Source: Actinocrispum wychmicini (lineage in GTDB: Bacteria; Actinomycetota; Actinomycetes; Mycobacteriales; Pseudonocardiaceae). Taken from it: a stretch of DNA of 64,000 bases. The stretch covers positions 87,694 to 151,693 of the forward strand of contig NZ_SLWS01000022.1 of NCBI RefSeq assembly GCF_004345645.1, given 5' to 3'. The number at the start of each line of letters is the position of its first letter. The first letter of the stretch is position 1. Of the stretch, positions 28,179 to 36,446 are shown one piece after another. Both the position numbers and the translations under genes were made by a program. The notes under the pieces were generated by a model, which was not told the DNA's origin, did no database searches, and saw only the letters and a list, made by a program, of their open reading frames with translations.

Positions 28179-29011
28179 CGCCGGCCCACCACCTCGGCCC
28201 GGATCAGCCACAGGCGGTTCGCGCTGCGCCGGTCCTTCGGCTGCACCTGGTAGGGCCAGCGCTGTTCACCGGCGCCGGGCTCGCCGGGCTGCTTCAGTTC
28301 GCGCACCTTCCAGCCGGTCCGGGCCAGGAACTCCTCCGGCTCGTCCGTACCGAACCGCCATGGCCTGCCGTCGGCGACCATCGCGTCCAGGAACGACCGC
28401 GAGAACGGGTTGCGCAGGATCGCGCCGCCCAGGATGTCCACTTCCAGCCGGCTGCCCGCCGCCGAGGCGTCGGCCAGCGTGGTGAACAACTCGGCGGCCT
28501 GCTCGTGGGTGAGGAAGAACGTGACGGCCTCGACGATCCACAGGGTCGGCCGGTCCGGGTCGAACCCCGCGCGAACCAGGTCGGGCAGCCACTGGGTGGT
28601 GAGGTCGGCCGCGACCGTCCGGCGTGGCACCTTGGGGCGCGCGCCGAGCAGGTCGAGCCGCCGCTGCTTCTCCTCGATGAGGGTGTCGTGGTCCACTTCG
28701 TACACCACCACACCGTCCGGCCAGTCCAGCCGGAACGCCCTGGTGTCCATGCCGGCGGCGAGCAGCACGACCTGTTCGATGCCGTCCCGCGGCCGCAGGC
28801 TCATGATGCCGTCGTCGAGGAACTTCGTGCGGATGCAGATGAACGGTTGCAGGCCGCCGTTGGCGTACTTCTCCAGCAGTTCGAACCCGTGCGGCACAGC
28901 CAGATCCCGGGCCAGCGGGTCGACGAACAACGCGTCCTGCCGTTCCGACTCGATGGCCCGCGCCGCCGCCATCCACTGTGCGGTGTAGGACACCGGTCGC
29001 AGCGCCGTCAT
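28175..29011 (-). CDS. SAM-dependent methyltransferase (LCMT/PPM1-like, TIGR00027 type)
   Basis: 278 residues. The family-specific stretch QVVLLAAGMDTRAFRLDWP is the SAM-binding segment, followed by VYEVDHDTLIEEKQ and a later WIVEAVTFFL. Related proteins methylate carboxyl or hydroxyl groups of small molecules. The ATG at 29011 overlaps the carrier stop by 4 bp. In this operon it probably methylates the carrier-bound or released acyl unit, for example an enol or N-hydroxy oxygen; the actual acceptor is unknown. Confidence 0.87.
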   Translation of the reverse strand: MTALRPVSYTAQWMAAARAIESERQDALFVDPLARDLAVPHGFELLEKYANGGLQPFICIRTKFLDDGIMSLRPRDGIEQVVLLAAGMDTRAFRLDWPDGVVVYEVDHDTLIEEKQRRLDLLGARPKVPRRTVAADLTTQWLPDLVRAGFDPDRPTLWIVEAVTFFLTHEQAAELFTTLADASAAGSRLEVDILGGAILRNPFSRSFLDAMVADGRPWRFGTDEPEEFLARTGWKVRELKQPGEPGAGEQRWPYQVQPKDRRSANRLWLIRAEVVGRR

Positions 29012-29253
29012 GCCGCACCCCGGGTGAAGAACGCCTTGTCGATGGCGGAGATGGTCTGGAAGTCCGCCAGGTCGATGGTGTCGAAGTCGATCTCGGCCCC
29101 GCTGGCCCCCTCGATCACGTAGACCAGCTCGATGAAGGACAACGAGTCGACGAGCCGGCTCTCGATCAGGTTCACGTCCGGCCCGACGTCGTCGAGTTCC
29201 GGGTGCCGGCCGAGAATCCACTCCCGGACCTGGTCAACGCTTGACGTGGTCAT
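29008..29253 (-). CDS. Carrier protein 2, likely partner of the aminoacyl ligase
   Basis: 81 residues. The phosphopantetheine site is ESRLVDSLSFIELVYVIE near residues 31-48, which resembles the small carrier proteins encoded beside amino acid:carrier-protein ligases. The gene directly follows the ligase with a 4-bp overlap (ATGA). It probably holds the activated amino acid as a thioester. Confidence 0.9.
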   Translation of the reverse strand: MTTSSVDQVREWILGRHPELDDVGPDVNLIESRLVDSLSFIELVYVIEGASGAEIDFDTIDLADFQTISAIDKAFFTRGAA

Positions 29254-30074
29254 GTGTTTCCCCTCTGTACCGCCGCGTGCGCGGCGTCGACGTCACCGTC
29301 GTGCTGGTCCACCAACACCGCGAGCCAGCGCTCCAGTCCAAAAGCGACACAGCTGGTGTACGCGTGCTCGCCGCTGTCGCGCAGCCGGATGTCACATCGT
29401 TCGCCGAAGAAGTTCCGATGGGTGTTCACCGAGGCGATGGCCAGGCCGTCGTGGTGGAACTCGTACTTGACCGGACTGAGCCGCTGCAGCAGGGCCCGCG
29501 AGTCGTCAGGAGTGAAGAACGGGTCGCTGGCGGCGACCATGTCCAACCGCAGGCCGGCCGCGGCGGCGAACTGCTCGATCCGTTCGGTGAACCTGGTGAT
29601 CGTCCGCTGGGTGTGCGCGAACGTGCCCAGCGCGACGATCTCCCGCATCTGGAAACTGGCCAGCCGCCGCAGGCCGGTGTGCCGTTCCTCGTTGCGGAAG
29701 CAGCGGTTCACCAGGGTGACGAGGGTGTCCTGGTCGAGCAGTCCGCCCTCGTGGTACAGGTAGGCGCCGAAACACGTGGCGTGCGGCAGGCCGTACGCAG
29801 CCTCCCGCATGTCCGTCGGCGCGAAGCGGCCGTCGACCGGTTTGCCGGTCGCCTCGATCGGGCCGGCCACCAGGGCGAGCTGCGGGAAGTTCAGGTACAC
29901 GTCGAACTTCTCCAGATCGGTCACCGGATACAACGGCGGGGCGCTGATCTCCGCCGCGCCCGCCTGGACCGCCCAGCCACGGAATGTCCGGTCGAGCTCA
30001 CGGACGACAGCGGTCTCGCGCGGGTCGAGAATGGCGAGCGCCGGGCTGCCGTCCACGCCTGTCAGCCTGGTCAT
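29250..30074 (-). CDS. Amino acid:[carrier protein] ligase (atypical seryl-tRNA synthetase homologue)
   Basis: 274 residues, only the class II synthetase catalytic core; the SerRS tRNA-binding arm is absent. The three residues expected to bind Zn in the aa:CP ligase family are visible: Cys in HATCFGAYLY, Glu in FQMREIVALG and Cys in YTSCVAFGLERW, the last also holding class II motif 3. Characterised members load glycine or alanine on a carrier protein, not on tRNA. The gene sits between the N-oxygenase and carrier 2 with 4-bp overlaps on each side. The amino acid cannot be told from sequence alone. Confidence 0.88.
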   Translation of the reverse strand: MTRLTGVDGSPALAILDPRETAVVRELDRTFRGWAVQAGAAEISAPPLYPVTDLEKFDVYLNFPQLALVAGPIEATGKPVDGRFAPTDMREAAYGLPHATCFGAYLYHEGGLLDQDTLVTLVNRCFRNEERHTGLRRLASFQMREIVALGTFAHTQRTITRFTERIEQFAAAAGLRLDMVAASDPFFTPDDSRALLQRLSPVKYEFHHDGLAIASVNTHRNFFGERCDIRLRDSGEHAYTSCVAFGLERWLAVLVDQHDGDVDAAHAAVQRGNT

Positions 30075-30946
30075 CGCAGGATTCCCGTGTTCCGCAGATA
30101 CTTGATCGTCTTGCGGAACACCTGGTCCTCGGCCTCGACGCGAGCGGGCGAGGCGAGCAGCGTCTGGCGCAGGTCGTGCGGGTCCGCGATGCCGGCGTCC
30201 CGGTAGACCTGGGGATTGAACAACGACTCGAAGCTGTGCGTCAGGTACCGCTGGACGTACGTCGAGATGCCCGCCAGCTGCTCCTCGGTCGCGGTCCGCT
30301 GCACGTCGGCGAAGAGCAGTTCGACGAGTTCCCGCCCGAACGCGATGTGCCGGGACTCGTCCTGGTGGTGGATCCGGTTGATGGCGCGGATCGTCTCGTG
30401 CAGCCGGTCGTCCTTGGCCATCCGCGAGTTGTAGTGGTCGACCAGTTCCTCGAAGATCAGGATCCGGACGAACACGAGCAGGCTCGCCACGTCCGGCGTC
30501 GTCTCGGCGAGGGCGGGGACGCCGCCGCCCGGCTGCCGGTAGATCTTCCGCCCGTACCGCAGGCAGAACTCGGCGAAGAACCACATGTGCTCGTTCTCCT
30601 CACCGATGAAGTGGTGGAAGAACTCCGACGGCGTCTCGAAGCCGGCGGTGTGGATCCGCCGGACCACCTCGATGAGCAGTTCCCGGATGCCATGCACGTT
30701 GAGGCTGTAGAAGTTCACGCTCTCGTACCGCGACAACGTGAACAGCTGCTCCTGGCTGAACGTCCGGGCGGCGTCGCTGCCGTAGGTGGTGGTCAGCTCG
30801 GGACTCATCCACCAGATGTTCTCCGGCAGGCTGTCCGGCCAGTCGAACAGCCGGTACGGGTTGTAGTAGTCGTCGATGGACTTCGACGAGAGGCGGTCGA
30901 GAATGCCGCGGAACCGGTCATCGTGGTGGATGACATCGTCGATCAT
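30071..30946 (-). CDS. Diiron N-oxygenase (AurF/CmlI family)
   Basis: 291 residues. The iron-ligand pattern of AurF-type enzymes is seen: Glu in RYESVNF, EExxH in GEENEHMWFF, Glu in IFEELVDHYN, and HxxxExxH in HHQDESRHIAFG. AurF oxidises p-aminobenzoate to the nitro compound and CmlI does the same to a carrier-bound arylamine in chloramphenicol biosynthesis. It is the first gene of the leftward operon, with GGAGG about 8 bases before the ATG. The best inference is oxidation of the amine of the aminoacyl-carrier substrate. Confidence 0.9.
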   Translation of the reverse strand: MIDDVIHHDDRFRGILDRLSSKSIDDYYNPYRLFDWPDSLPENIWWMSPELTTTYGSDAARTFSQEQLFTLSRYESVNFYSLNVHGIRELLIEVVRRIHTAGFETPSEFFHHFIGEENEHMWFFAEFCLRYGRKIYRQPGGGVPALAETTPDVASLLVFVRILIFEELVDHYNSRMAKDDRLHETIRAINRIHHQDESRHIAFGRELVELLFADVQRTATEEQLAGISTYVQRYLTHSFESLFNPQVYRDAGIADPHDLRQTLLASPARVEAEDQVFRKTIKYLRNTGILR

Positions 30947-31041
30947 GCGGGAGTGCCTCCGTTCGCCCGTGTCCGGGCTCAGGTATCACACACCGAAAGC
31001 TAGGCACGGCAACGGAACCGATCAACGCCCGGAACAGGCGT

Positions 31042-31156
31042 GGCCGCTACCGGTCACTCGCCGGGGACGGCCGCGGGGCCGCTTCCGGTCACGCGCGCCC
31101 GGCCCGCCGATCCGTTCCCGCTGTTGGCCGGCGCGACGGCGGCCGTTTTCGGTCAC
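31042..31156. repeat. Three copies of a 16-bp direct repeat in the divergent promoter
   Basis: GGCCGCTACCGGTCAC (31042-31057), GGCCGCTTCCGGTCAC (31077-31092) and GGCCGTTTTCGGTCAC (31141-31156). Starts are 35 and 64 bp apart. The shared element GGCCGYTWYCGGTCAC is a candidate activator site; the TrmB-LuxR protein encoded at 34214 is a possible ligand. Confidence 0.75.
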
Positions 31157-31161
31157 GACGT

Positions 31162-31183
31162 GGTCGGCCGCGGCCGGCCGACC
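31162..31183. promoter_or_regulatory. Inverted repeat, 8-bp arms
   Basis: GGTCGGCC and GGCCGACC are separated by 6 bases, immediately downstream of the third direct repeat. It may be an operator or a 5' leader hairpin of the rightward operon. Confidence 0.5.
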
Positions 31184-31194
31184 CTAGGTTGAGC

Positions 31195-31208
31195 ATGGTT
31201 TGGACCAT
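31195..31208. promoter_or_regulatory. Inverted repeat just upstream of the condensation gene
   Basis: ATGGT-TTGG-ACCAT ends 28 bp before the GTG start at 31237. Its position suits a repressor site or leader hairpin. Confidence 0.45.
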
Positions 31209-31236
31209 TGCAGGGTTCTCAGTGACGAGGTGAGCC

Positions 31237-32988
31237 GTGTCCTACCTCTCGGCGCCGTACCAATTGGCGCGTTCTCCGGGACAAGCCGAACGGTCCGGTC
31301 CATTGGCGTTCGGGCACGCGAACATCCTGCGTGCCGTCACCGTCGACGACGATCAGACCCGCGACATTCTCGCCATGGTGTTCGCCGCGCCCCCTGGCCC
31401 GCCGCGGCGGGTCGTCGACCTGGTCGGGGTCCTGCTCGAACGGCACGAGTCGCTGCGCACCAGGTATCGCTTCAAACCCATTGTGACGCAACATGTCGCC
31501 GCCACGGGTGAGTTGGTGGTCGAGGTGGTCGAGGCCGGCACCGATCCGTTCGGGACCGCGGTGGCGACAGCGCGGCGCCTTCGGGTGCGGCCCTTCGACT
31601 TCGAAGCCGCGCCGCCGCTGCGGGCGGCGGTCGTGACCCAGGACGGTGTCGCCCAGTACCTGGTGTGGGTGGTCAGTCATGTCGCGATGGACGCCGCCGC
31701 CTGCGAGATCCTGTTGCGGGAGTGGACCGCCCTGGCGTCCGGCCGTCCGCTGCCGCCGGCCGGCCCGCAGCCGCTTGACGTCGTCGAGCTCGAACGGACG
31801 CCGCCAGTGCGACGGCTCACTTCGGGCGCGACGAAGTACTGGGCCTCCCGAATGCGGCACGTGCCGCAGGCCATGTTCCCGTTGTCCGCCCGCGTCACGG
31901 CGACCCGCGACGACTGGCATCCCGGCCTACGGATCCGGTCCCGTACGGCCATGACACATCTGGCGGACATCGCGGCACGGACCAGCGCCAGCCACTCCGT
32001 GATCATGCTCGCCGCGGTCAACGCGATCGTCTGCCACTACACCGGGCAGTCGACCTGCGTCACCACATCGCTGTCCGGCAACAGGGTTCTCCGCCGGCTA
32101 CGGGACTTCTTCGGGTCGCTGTCGCAGGACGCCCTGCTGTCAGTCCCCGTGCCCGAGACAGGCACCTTCGACGAACTCGTGCGCGATGTCCGCGCTGCTG
32201 CGTTGGCGGCTTACCGGGCCGGATGGTTCGACCCTGCGGAAGTGTGGTCCGCCATCACGGAGGCGAGCGCGCAACGCGGCATCTGCTACGCGCGGGACCT
32301 CGTCTTCAACGACATGAGCCAACTGTCCAGCGGTGCCGACTTCGTCACCGCGTCGGCACAGTCGCGGCTGCCCGCGGTGTGGTTGCCCGGCGAGGACGAC
32401 CTCACCGTCAACGAGTCCGATGTGGACGCCAGTCTGCGGCCGCAGCCGGCGGAGAACATCCCGTGCCGGCTCGTGGTGTACGTGTACCGGCTGGACACGG
32501 AACTGGACGTGATCCTGCACGTCGATCCCGCGTGTATGGACGCGGGCGAACTCGCTGAGTTCGGTCGTTTCCTGCTTCGGTTGCTGCGTGCGGCGGCCGA
32601 GTCCGACGTGCCCGTCAAGGACCTGCCCGCGCTCACCACGTTGACCCCGTTGACCTACGGCGAGGGCTGGTTCCTCGTCGACTCCTGCTGGGTGGAGATC
32701 GACGCGGTACGCGACCTGCTCGCCGAGGTCCTCGGTGACCGGCCGCATTTCGTAAGTGTGCTGCCCGACCAGCGGATCGGCCACCGCGTGACGTGCCATC
32801 TCGCGGGCCCCGCGGACATCGAGGACATCCATCGGCGGTGCGTGGCGGCGCTGCCCGGCCGAGTCACCGTGGTCGCGCCGCACGAGTACGTGGTCTGTGC
32901 GGAGGTACCACCGGATCCGAACGGTTGGGCGACCGCGCCGGTCATCGCCCGTGGCGACGGAAGGCCTGCGGGGAGTGGCCTCGAATGA
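31237..32988 (+). CDS. Stand-alone NRPS-type condensation domain protein
   Basis: 583 residues. Condensation-domain motifs are present: LLERHESLRTRYRF near residues 67-80, the active site VVSHVAMDAAA near residues 145-155 (HHxxxDG reduced to SHxxxDA, keeping the catalytic second His and the Asp), and SGNRVLRRLRDFFGSL. About 100 residues at the C-terminus are of unknown type. The GTG has GAGGTGA upstream. Free-standing C-domain proteins join a carrier-bound acyl group to a free amine or alcohol; here the acceptor could be an amino sugar or the macrolide. Confidence 0.85.
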   Translation: MSYLSAPYQLARSPGQAERSGPLAFGHANILRAVTVDDDQTRDILAMVFAAPPGPPRRVVDLVGVLLERHESLRTRYRFKPIVTQHVAATGELVVEVVEAGTDPFGTAVATARRLRVRPFDFEAAPPLRAAVVTQDGVAQYLVWVVSHVAMDAAACEILLREWTALASGRPLPPAGPQPLDVVELERTPPVRRLTSGATKYWASRMRHVPQAMFPLSARVTATRDDWHPGLRIRSRTAMTHLADIAARTSASHSVIMLAAVNAIVCHYTGQSTCVTTSLSGNRVLRRLRDFFGSLSQDALLSVPVPETGTFDELVRDVRAAALAAYRAGWFDPAEVWSAITEASAQRGICYARDLVFNDMSQLSSGADFVTASAQSRLPAVWLPGEDDLTVNESDVDASLRPQPAENIPCRLVVYVYRLDTELDVILHVDPACMDAGELAEFGRFLLRLLRAAAESDVPVKDLPALTTLTPLTYGEGWFLVDSCWVEIDAVRDLLAEVLGDRPHFVSVLPDQRIGHRVTCHLAGPADIEDIHRRCVAALPGRVTVVAPHEYVVCAEVPPDPNGWATAPVIARGDGRPAGSGLE

Positions 32989-34202
32989 CCACCGACACCG
33001 AGTCGTTGCCCCGGACTTCCTTGTGGTCCGCCAACTTCCAGTTGTATCTCGGCGCACGGTCGACGTCGATGCTCGGCGACGCCATGCTTCCGGTCGCCCT
33101 GTCGGTGGGTGTGCTCGCGGCCGGCTACGGCATCGCGGGGGTGGGATACGCCCTGGGCGCCTGGATGGGGGCGCTCGCGGCGTGCATGCTCATCGGTGGT
33201 GTCCTCGCCGACCGGTTGGGGCCCAGACGGTTGATGGTGTTCGCCGACCTCGTGCGGCTCGTCGTGCAGGCCGGGATGGCGTTCGCGTTCGTGGTGGGCG
33301 TGCCGTCGTTGTGGCTGATTCTTGTGCTGCAGGCGTGCAGCGGTGTGGCGACGGCGTTGTTCCAGCCCGGTGTCGCGAGCATGGTGCCGAAGGTCGCCGA
33401 CGACGTGCAACGCGCCAACGGCGTGCTCCGGATCGCCGAGGCGTTGGCCGGCGTGCTCGGTCCCGCGTTGGGCGGTGTCCTGGTCAGCGTGTTCGGTCCG
33501 GGCACGGTCTTCGGCATCTACGCCGCGACGTACGGGATCAGCGCCGGTTGCCTGATGGCACTGCGCATCGCGCCGGCGCCGGCGGAACGGACCGCGCAGT
33601 CGTACCGGAGTCAACTCGTCGAAGGCTGGCGGGACTTCCGGTCCCGCGCCTGGCTCTGGGGGGTGATCTCGATCTGGCTGGTGTACGGCAGCCTGGTGCC
33701 TGGGGTCGCACTGCCGGTCGTGGCCGGCATCGTCACCGGCGACGACGGCTCCACCGGGCTCGGGATCGGGATGGCGGCGTTCGGCGCGGGCGGCGTGCTC
33801 GGCGGCTGGGTGGCGATGCGGACGAAACCGCTGCGGCCCTTGGCGTCGGGTGCCATCGGCTGGGCGCTGTTCTGCCTGTATCCGGTCGTTCCGGTCCTGC
33901 GGCCCGGGGTGCCGCTGCTGTGCGTCGGATGGCTGCTCGCGGGTGCCGGGCTGGCCTACTGGCAGGTGATCTGGGCGACCACGGTGCAGACCAAGATCCC
34001 CGGCGAGTTGCTGAACCGGGTGTACGCCTACGACGTCTGCGGCTCCCTGGTGGCGTTGACGCTCGGCCGGCTGCTGGCCGGCCCGCTGACCGGACTGTTC
34101 GGCGCGTCGAACCTGATGCTGATCTCCACGGCGTTCGGCCTGCTGTGCACCGGCGCGTTGCTCGCCGCGCCGGCCATCCGTCGACTGGAACGTGTGAACT
34201 AG
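32985..34202 (+). CDS. MFS transporter, probable product exporter
   Basis: 405 residues with about twelve membrane segments and the MFS loop 2-3 motif GGVLADRLGPRRLM near residues 73-86. It is of the enterobactin exporter/antibiotic efflux type. The ATG overlaps the condensation gene stop by 4 bp, so both are made from one transcript. Self-resistance export of the cluster product is the likely role. Confidence 0.88.
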   Translation: MTTDTESLPRTSLWSANFQLYLGARSTSMLGDAMLPVALSVGVLAAGYGIAGVGYALGAWMGALAACMLIGGVLADRLGPRRLMVFADLVRLVVQAGMAFAFVVGVPSLWLILVLQACSGVATALFQPGVASMVPKVADDVQRANGVLRIAEALAGVLGPALGGVLVSVFGPGTVFGIYAATYGISAGCLMALRIAPAPAERTAQSYRSQLVEGWRDFRSRAWLWGVISIWLVYGSLVPGVALPVVAGIVTGDDGSTGLGIGMAAFGAGGVLGGWVAMRTKPLRPLASGAIGWALFCLYPVVPVLRPGVPLLCVGWLLAGAGLAYWQVIWATTVQTKIPGELLNRVYAYDVCGSLVALTLGRLLAGPLTGLFGASNLMLISTAFGLLCTGALLAAPAIRRLERVN

Positions 34203-34213
34203 AAGGGGGATCC

Positions 34214-35242
34214 ATGGCAGTGCCGACGGAAACGGAACCAGCCGGCGCCTTAGCCGAAACGTCCGATGTGGACGATTTCGTGATCAGGACCTACGAGCAC
34301 ATCGCGGCCAATCCCGGCATGGCCCTGGCGGGCTGCGCCGAGCGGCTGTCGGCGCGGCGGACCGACGTCGAGCGAGCCGTCGACCGGTTGCGGCACCTGG
34401 GTCTTGTCACGGGTGACCGGCCGGTCGCGGTGAGCCCGGACACCGCCCGGATGGCCCTGTTGCTCCCGCTGGAGCAGATCATCCGCGACCGCAGCCGGCA
34501 GCTCGCGGATTGCCTGCGGTGGTCGCGGCCGTTCGAGGACGCCTTCGACCGGGCCAGGCGGGGCGCGGGGCCGGCCGTGACCCGCCTTGGCCTCGACGAG
34601 ACCGAAGCCCTGCTCACCGAAGCGGCCCGCCGGTGCACGGCCGAACTGGTCATGATGCAGTCGTGCGTCGCCCAGGAACCCCCGGCGGCGCGGTGTGCCC
34701 GACCGCTTGTGCTTGACACCGCGCGGCGGGGCGTACCGGTACGGTTGCTGTACCCGCACTCGGGTCGCGGCGACACTGTGACTCGTTCCTATCTGCACGA
34801 GGTGACCGCGTCGAGCGGCCAGGTCCGCACCTGTGACGACATCTTCGACCGCTTCGTCGTCTTCGACAGTTCGACCGCGTTCATCCTGACCTCGGGTGAC
34901 GAGGCCGGGTGCGCGGCCGCCGTGATCCACGAACCCATCGTCATCCGTTTCCTGCTGCGCATCCACGACCACGTCTGGCAGTCCGCCACGCGGTTCACCC
35001 TGCGGCAGTCCGGGTACGGCAACGCGTTGGGAGTGCTGAAGTCCAGCATTCTCGACCTGCTCGCGGCCGGCCTCACCGACGACGTCATCGCCCGCCGGGT
35101 GGGCATGTCCGAACGTACGTTGCGCAGGCACATCGCCGCCATCATGCGGGACATGTCGGTGGGCAGCCGGTTCCAGGCCGGCGTCGCCGCCGCCAGTGCC
35201 GGCCTGCTCGGCTCCGGTACGCCTGCTCACGACCATTTCTGA
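34214..35242 (+). CDS. TrmB-LuxR type transcriptional regulator with a TTA codon
   Basis: 342 residues. The N-terminus (about 20-85) is a TrmB-like winged helix (YEHIAANPGMALAGCAERL). A middle sensor-like domain follows, and the C-terminus carries a LuxR helix-turn-helix (LAAGLTDDVIARRVGMSERTLRRHIAAIM written in two parts: LAAGLTDDVIARRVG and MSERTLRRHI). Leu13 is encoded by TTA (34250-34252), the codon read by the developmentally controlled bldA tRNA in actinomycetes. AGAAGGGGG precedes the ATG. It lies 11 bp after the exporter and probably controls the divergent operons. Confidence 0.87.
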   Translation: MAVPTETEPAGALAETSDVDDFVIRTYEHIAANPGMALAGCAERLSARRTDVERAVDRLRHLGLVTGDRPVAVSPDTARMALLLPLEQIIRDRSRQLADCLRWSRPFEDAFDRARRGAGPAVTRLGLDETEALLTEAARRCTAELVMMQSCVAQEPPAARCARPLVLDTARRGVPVRLLYPHSGRGDTVTRSYLHEVTASSGQVRTCDDIFDRFVVFDSSTAFILTSGDEAGCAAAVIHEPIVIRFLLRIHDHVWQSATRFTLRQSGYGNALGVLKSSILDLLAAGLTDDVIARRVGMSERTLRRHIAAIMRDMSVGSRFQAGVAAASAGLLGSGTPAHDHF

Positions 35243-35255
35243 TGGAGGAGATCCC

Positions 35256-36446
35256 GTGCGTTCCAGCAAGCCGGTAATCCTCGGCGGCAGCCCGCTGCTG
35301 GCCGACGAGGTGCCGCTGACCCGGCCGACGCTCACTGTCGACGAACAGATGAGCGCCGCCCTTGGCGAGATCCTGAACTCCGGCAGCCTCACCAAGGGCC
35401 GGCACCTGGCCGCCCTGGAACACAGGGTCAGCGAGTTCCTCGGGGTCGGCCACGCGGTGGCGGTGTCGAGCTGCACCAGCGGCCTCATCCTGGCGCTTCG
35501 CTGCCTCGGCCTGCGCGGCGAGGTCGTGCTGCCCAGTTTCACCTTCATGGCCACCGGTCACGCGGCGATGTGGAACGGTCTGACACCCGTGTTCGCCGAC
35601 ATCGACCCGGAGACCTTCGGGCTCGACCCGGAACGGGTCGACGACGAGATCACCGACCGGACGACCGCCCTGTTGGCGGCGCACACGTTCGGCGCGCCGT
35701 GCGACGTCGAGGCGCTGGCCAAGATCGCCGCGACACGGGGGATTCCGCTGGTCCTGGACGCCGCGCCGGGTTTCGGCGGGAGCTACCCGGACGGTTCGAT
35801 GATCGGCACCAAGGGCGCGGTGGAGGTTTTCAGCCTCAGCCCCACCAAGCCGTTCACCACCGGCGAGGGCGGCCTCATCACGACCGACGACGCGGACCTC
35901 GCCCGGGAACTGCGGATCGGTCGGGAGTACGGCAACAAAGGCGACTACGACAGTGCGTTCATTGGAATGAACGCTCGGATGCCGGAGCTGTCCGCGGCGC
36001 TCGGTCTGCACAGTCTGCCGCGCCTGCCGGAGATACTCGACCGCAGGAGGCGGCTGGCCGACCGGTACCGAACCGGTCTGTCTGATGTGGACGGTATCGG
36101 CTTCCAGCACGTGCACCCGGCGGCTCGCAGCACGTACAAGGATGTCTGCCTCACGGTCCACGTGCCGAAGTTCGGCGTCGGCCGGGACACCTTGGTCGAA
36201 GCGCTGCGAGCGGAGAAGGTCGCCACGCGGACCTACTACGACCCGCCGCTGCACCTGCAAACCGCTTACCAGGCAAGCGAAGCCCGCCACGGGTCGCTCC
36301 CGCACACCGAGGAGCTCGCCCGGACCGCGGTCACCGTTCCGTTGTACGCGCACATGTCCGACCAGTTGGTGGACCGGATCTGCGACGTCATCCGCCGTAT
36401 CCACGAGCACGGCGAGGAAATCACCGCACGAAAGGGATTATCGTGA
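35256..36446 (+). CDS. DegT/DnrJ/EryC1 aminotransferase, PseC-like by context
   Basis: 396 residues with the PLP-dependent sugar aminotransferase fold: AVSSCTSGLILALRCLGL, DIDPETFGLDP, LDAAPGFGG and the PLP lysine in FSLSPTKPFTTGEGG near residue 193. The GTG at 35256 has GGAGGAG at 35244-35250. Its stop overlaps the GTG start of the PseB-like dehydratase (GTGA). The PseB/PseC pair makes a 4-amino-4,6-dideoxy-N-acetyl-hexosamine in pseudaminic acid biosynthesis. A TTA codon occurs two codons before the stop (36438-36440). Confidence 0.88.
   Translation: MRSSKPVILGGSPLLADEVPLTRPTLTVDEQMSAALGEILNSGSLTKGRHLAALEHRVSEFLGVGHAVAVSSCTSGLILALRCLGLRGEVVLPSFTFMATGHAAMWNGLTPVFADIDPETFGLDPERVDDEITDRTTALLAAHTFGAPCDVEALAKIAATRGIPLVLDAAPGFGGSYPDGSMIGTKGAVEVFSLSPTKPFTTGEGGLITTDDADLARELRIGREYGNKGDYDSAFIGMNARMPELSAALGLHSLPRLPEILDRRRRLADRYRTGLSDVDGIGFQHVHPAARSTYKDVCLTVHVPKFGVGRDTLVEALRAEKVATRTYYDPPLHLQTAYQASEARHGSLPHTEELARTAVTVPLYAHMSDQLVDRICDVIRRIHEHGEEITARKGLS

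Larger units (their letters stand above)
30947..31236. promoter_or_regulatory. Divergent promoter region between two operons
   Basis: 290 bp between divergent start codons at 30946 and 31237, so both operon promoters must lie here. It contains three direct repeats (31042-31156) and two inverted repeats (31162-31183 and 31195-31208). No gene was recognised. Confidence 0.75.

Noticed and set aside
29250..30074. Seryl-tRNA synthetase duplicated for antibiotic resistance
   Set aside because: The tRNA-binding arm is missing and a matching carrier gene overlaps it, which fits the carrier ligase family.
30071..30946. Fatty-acid desaturase or ribonucleotide reductase small subunit
   Set aside because: Also diiron proteins, but the HxxxExxH and EExxH spacing and the operon context favour AurF/CmlI.
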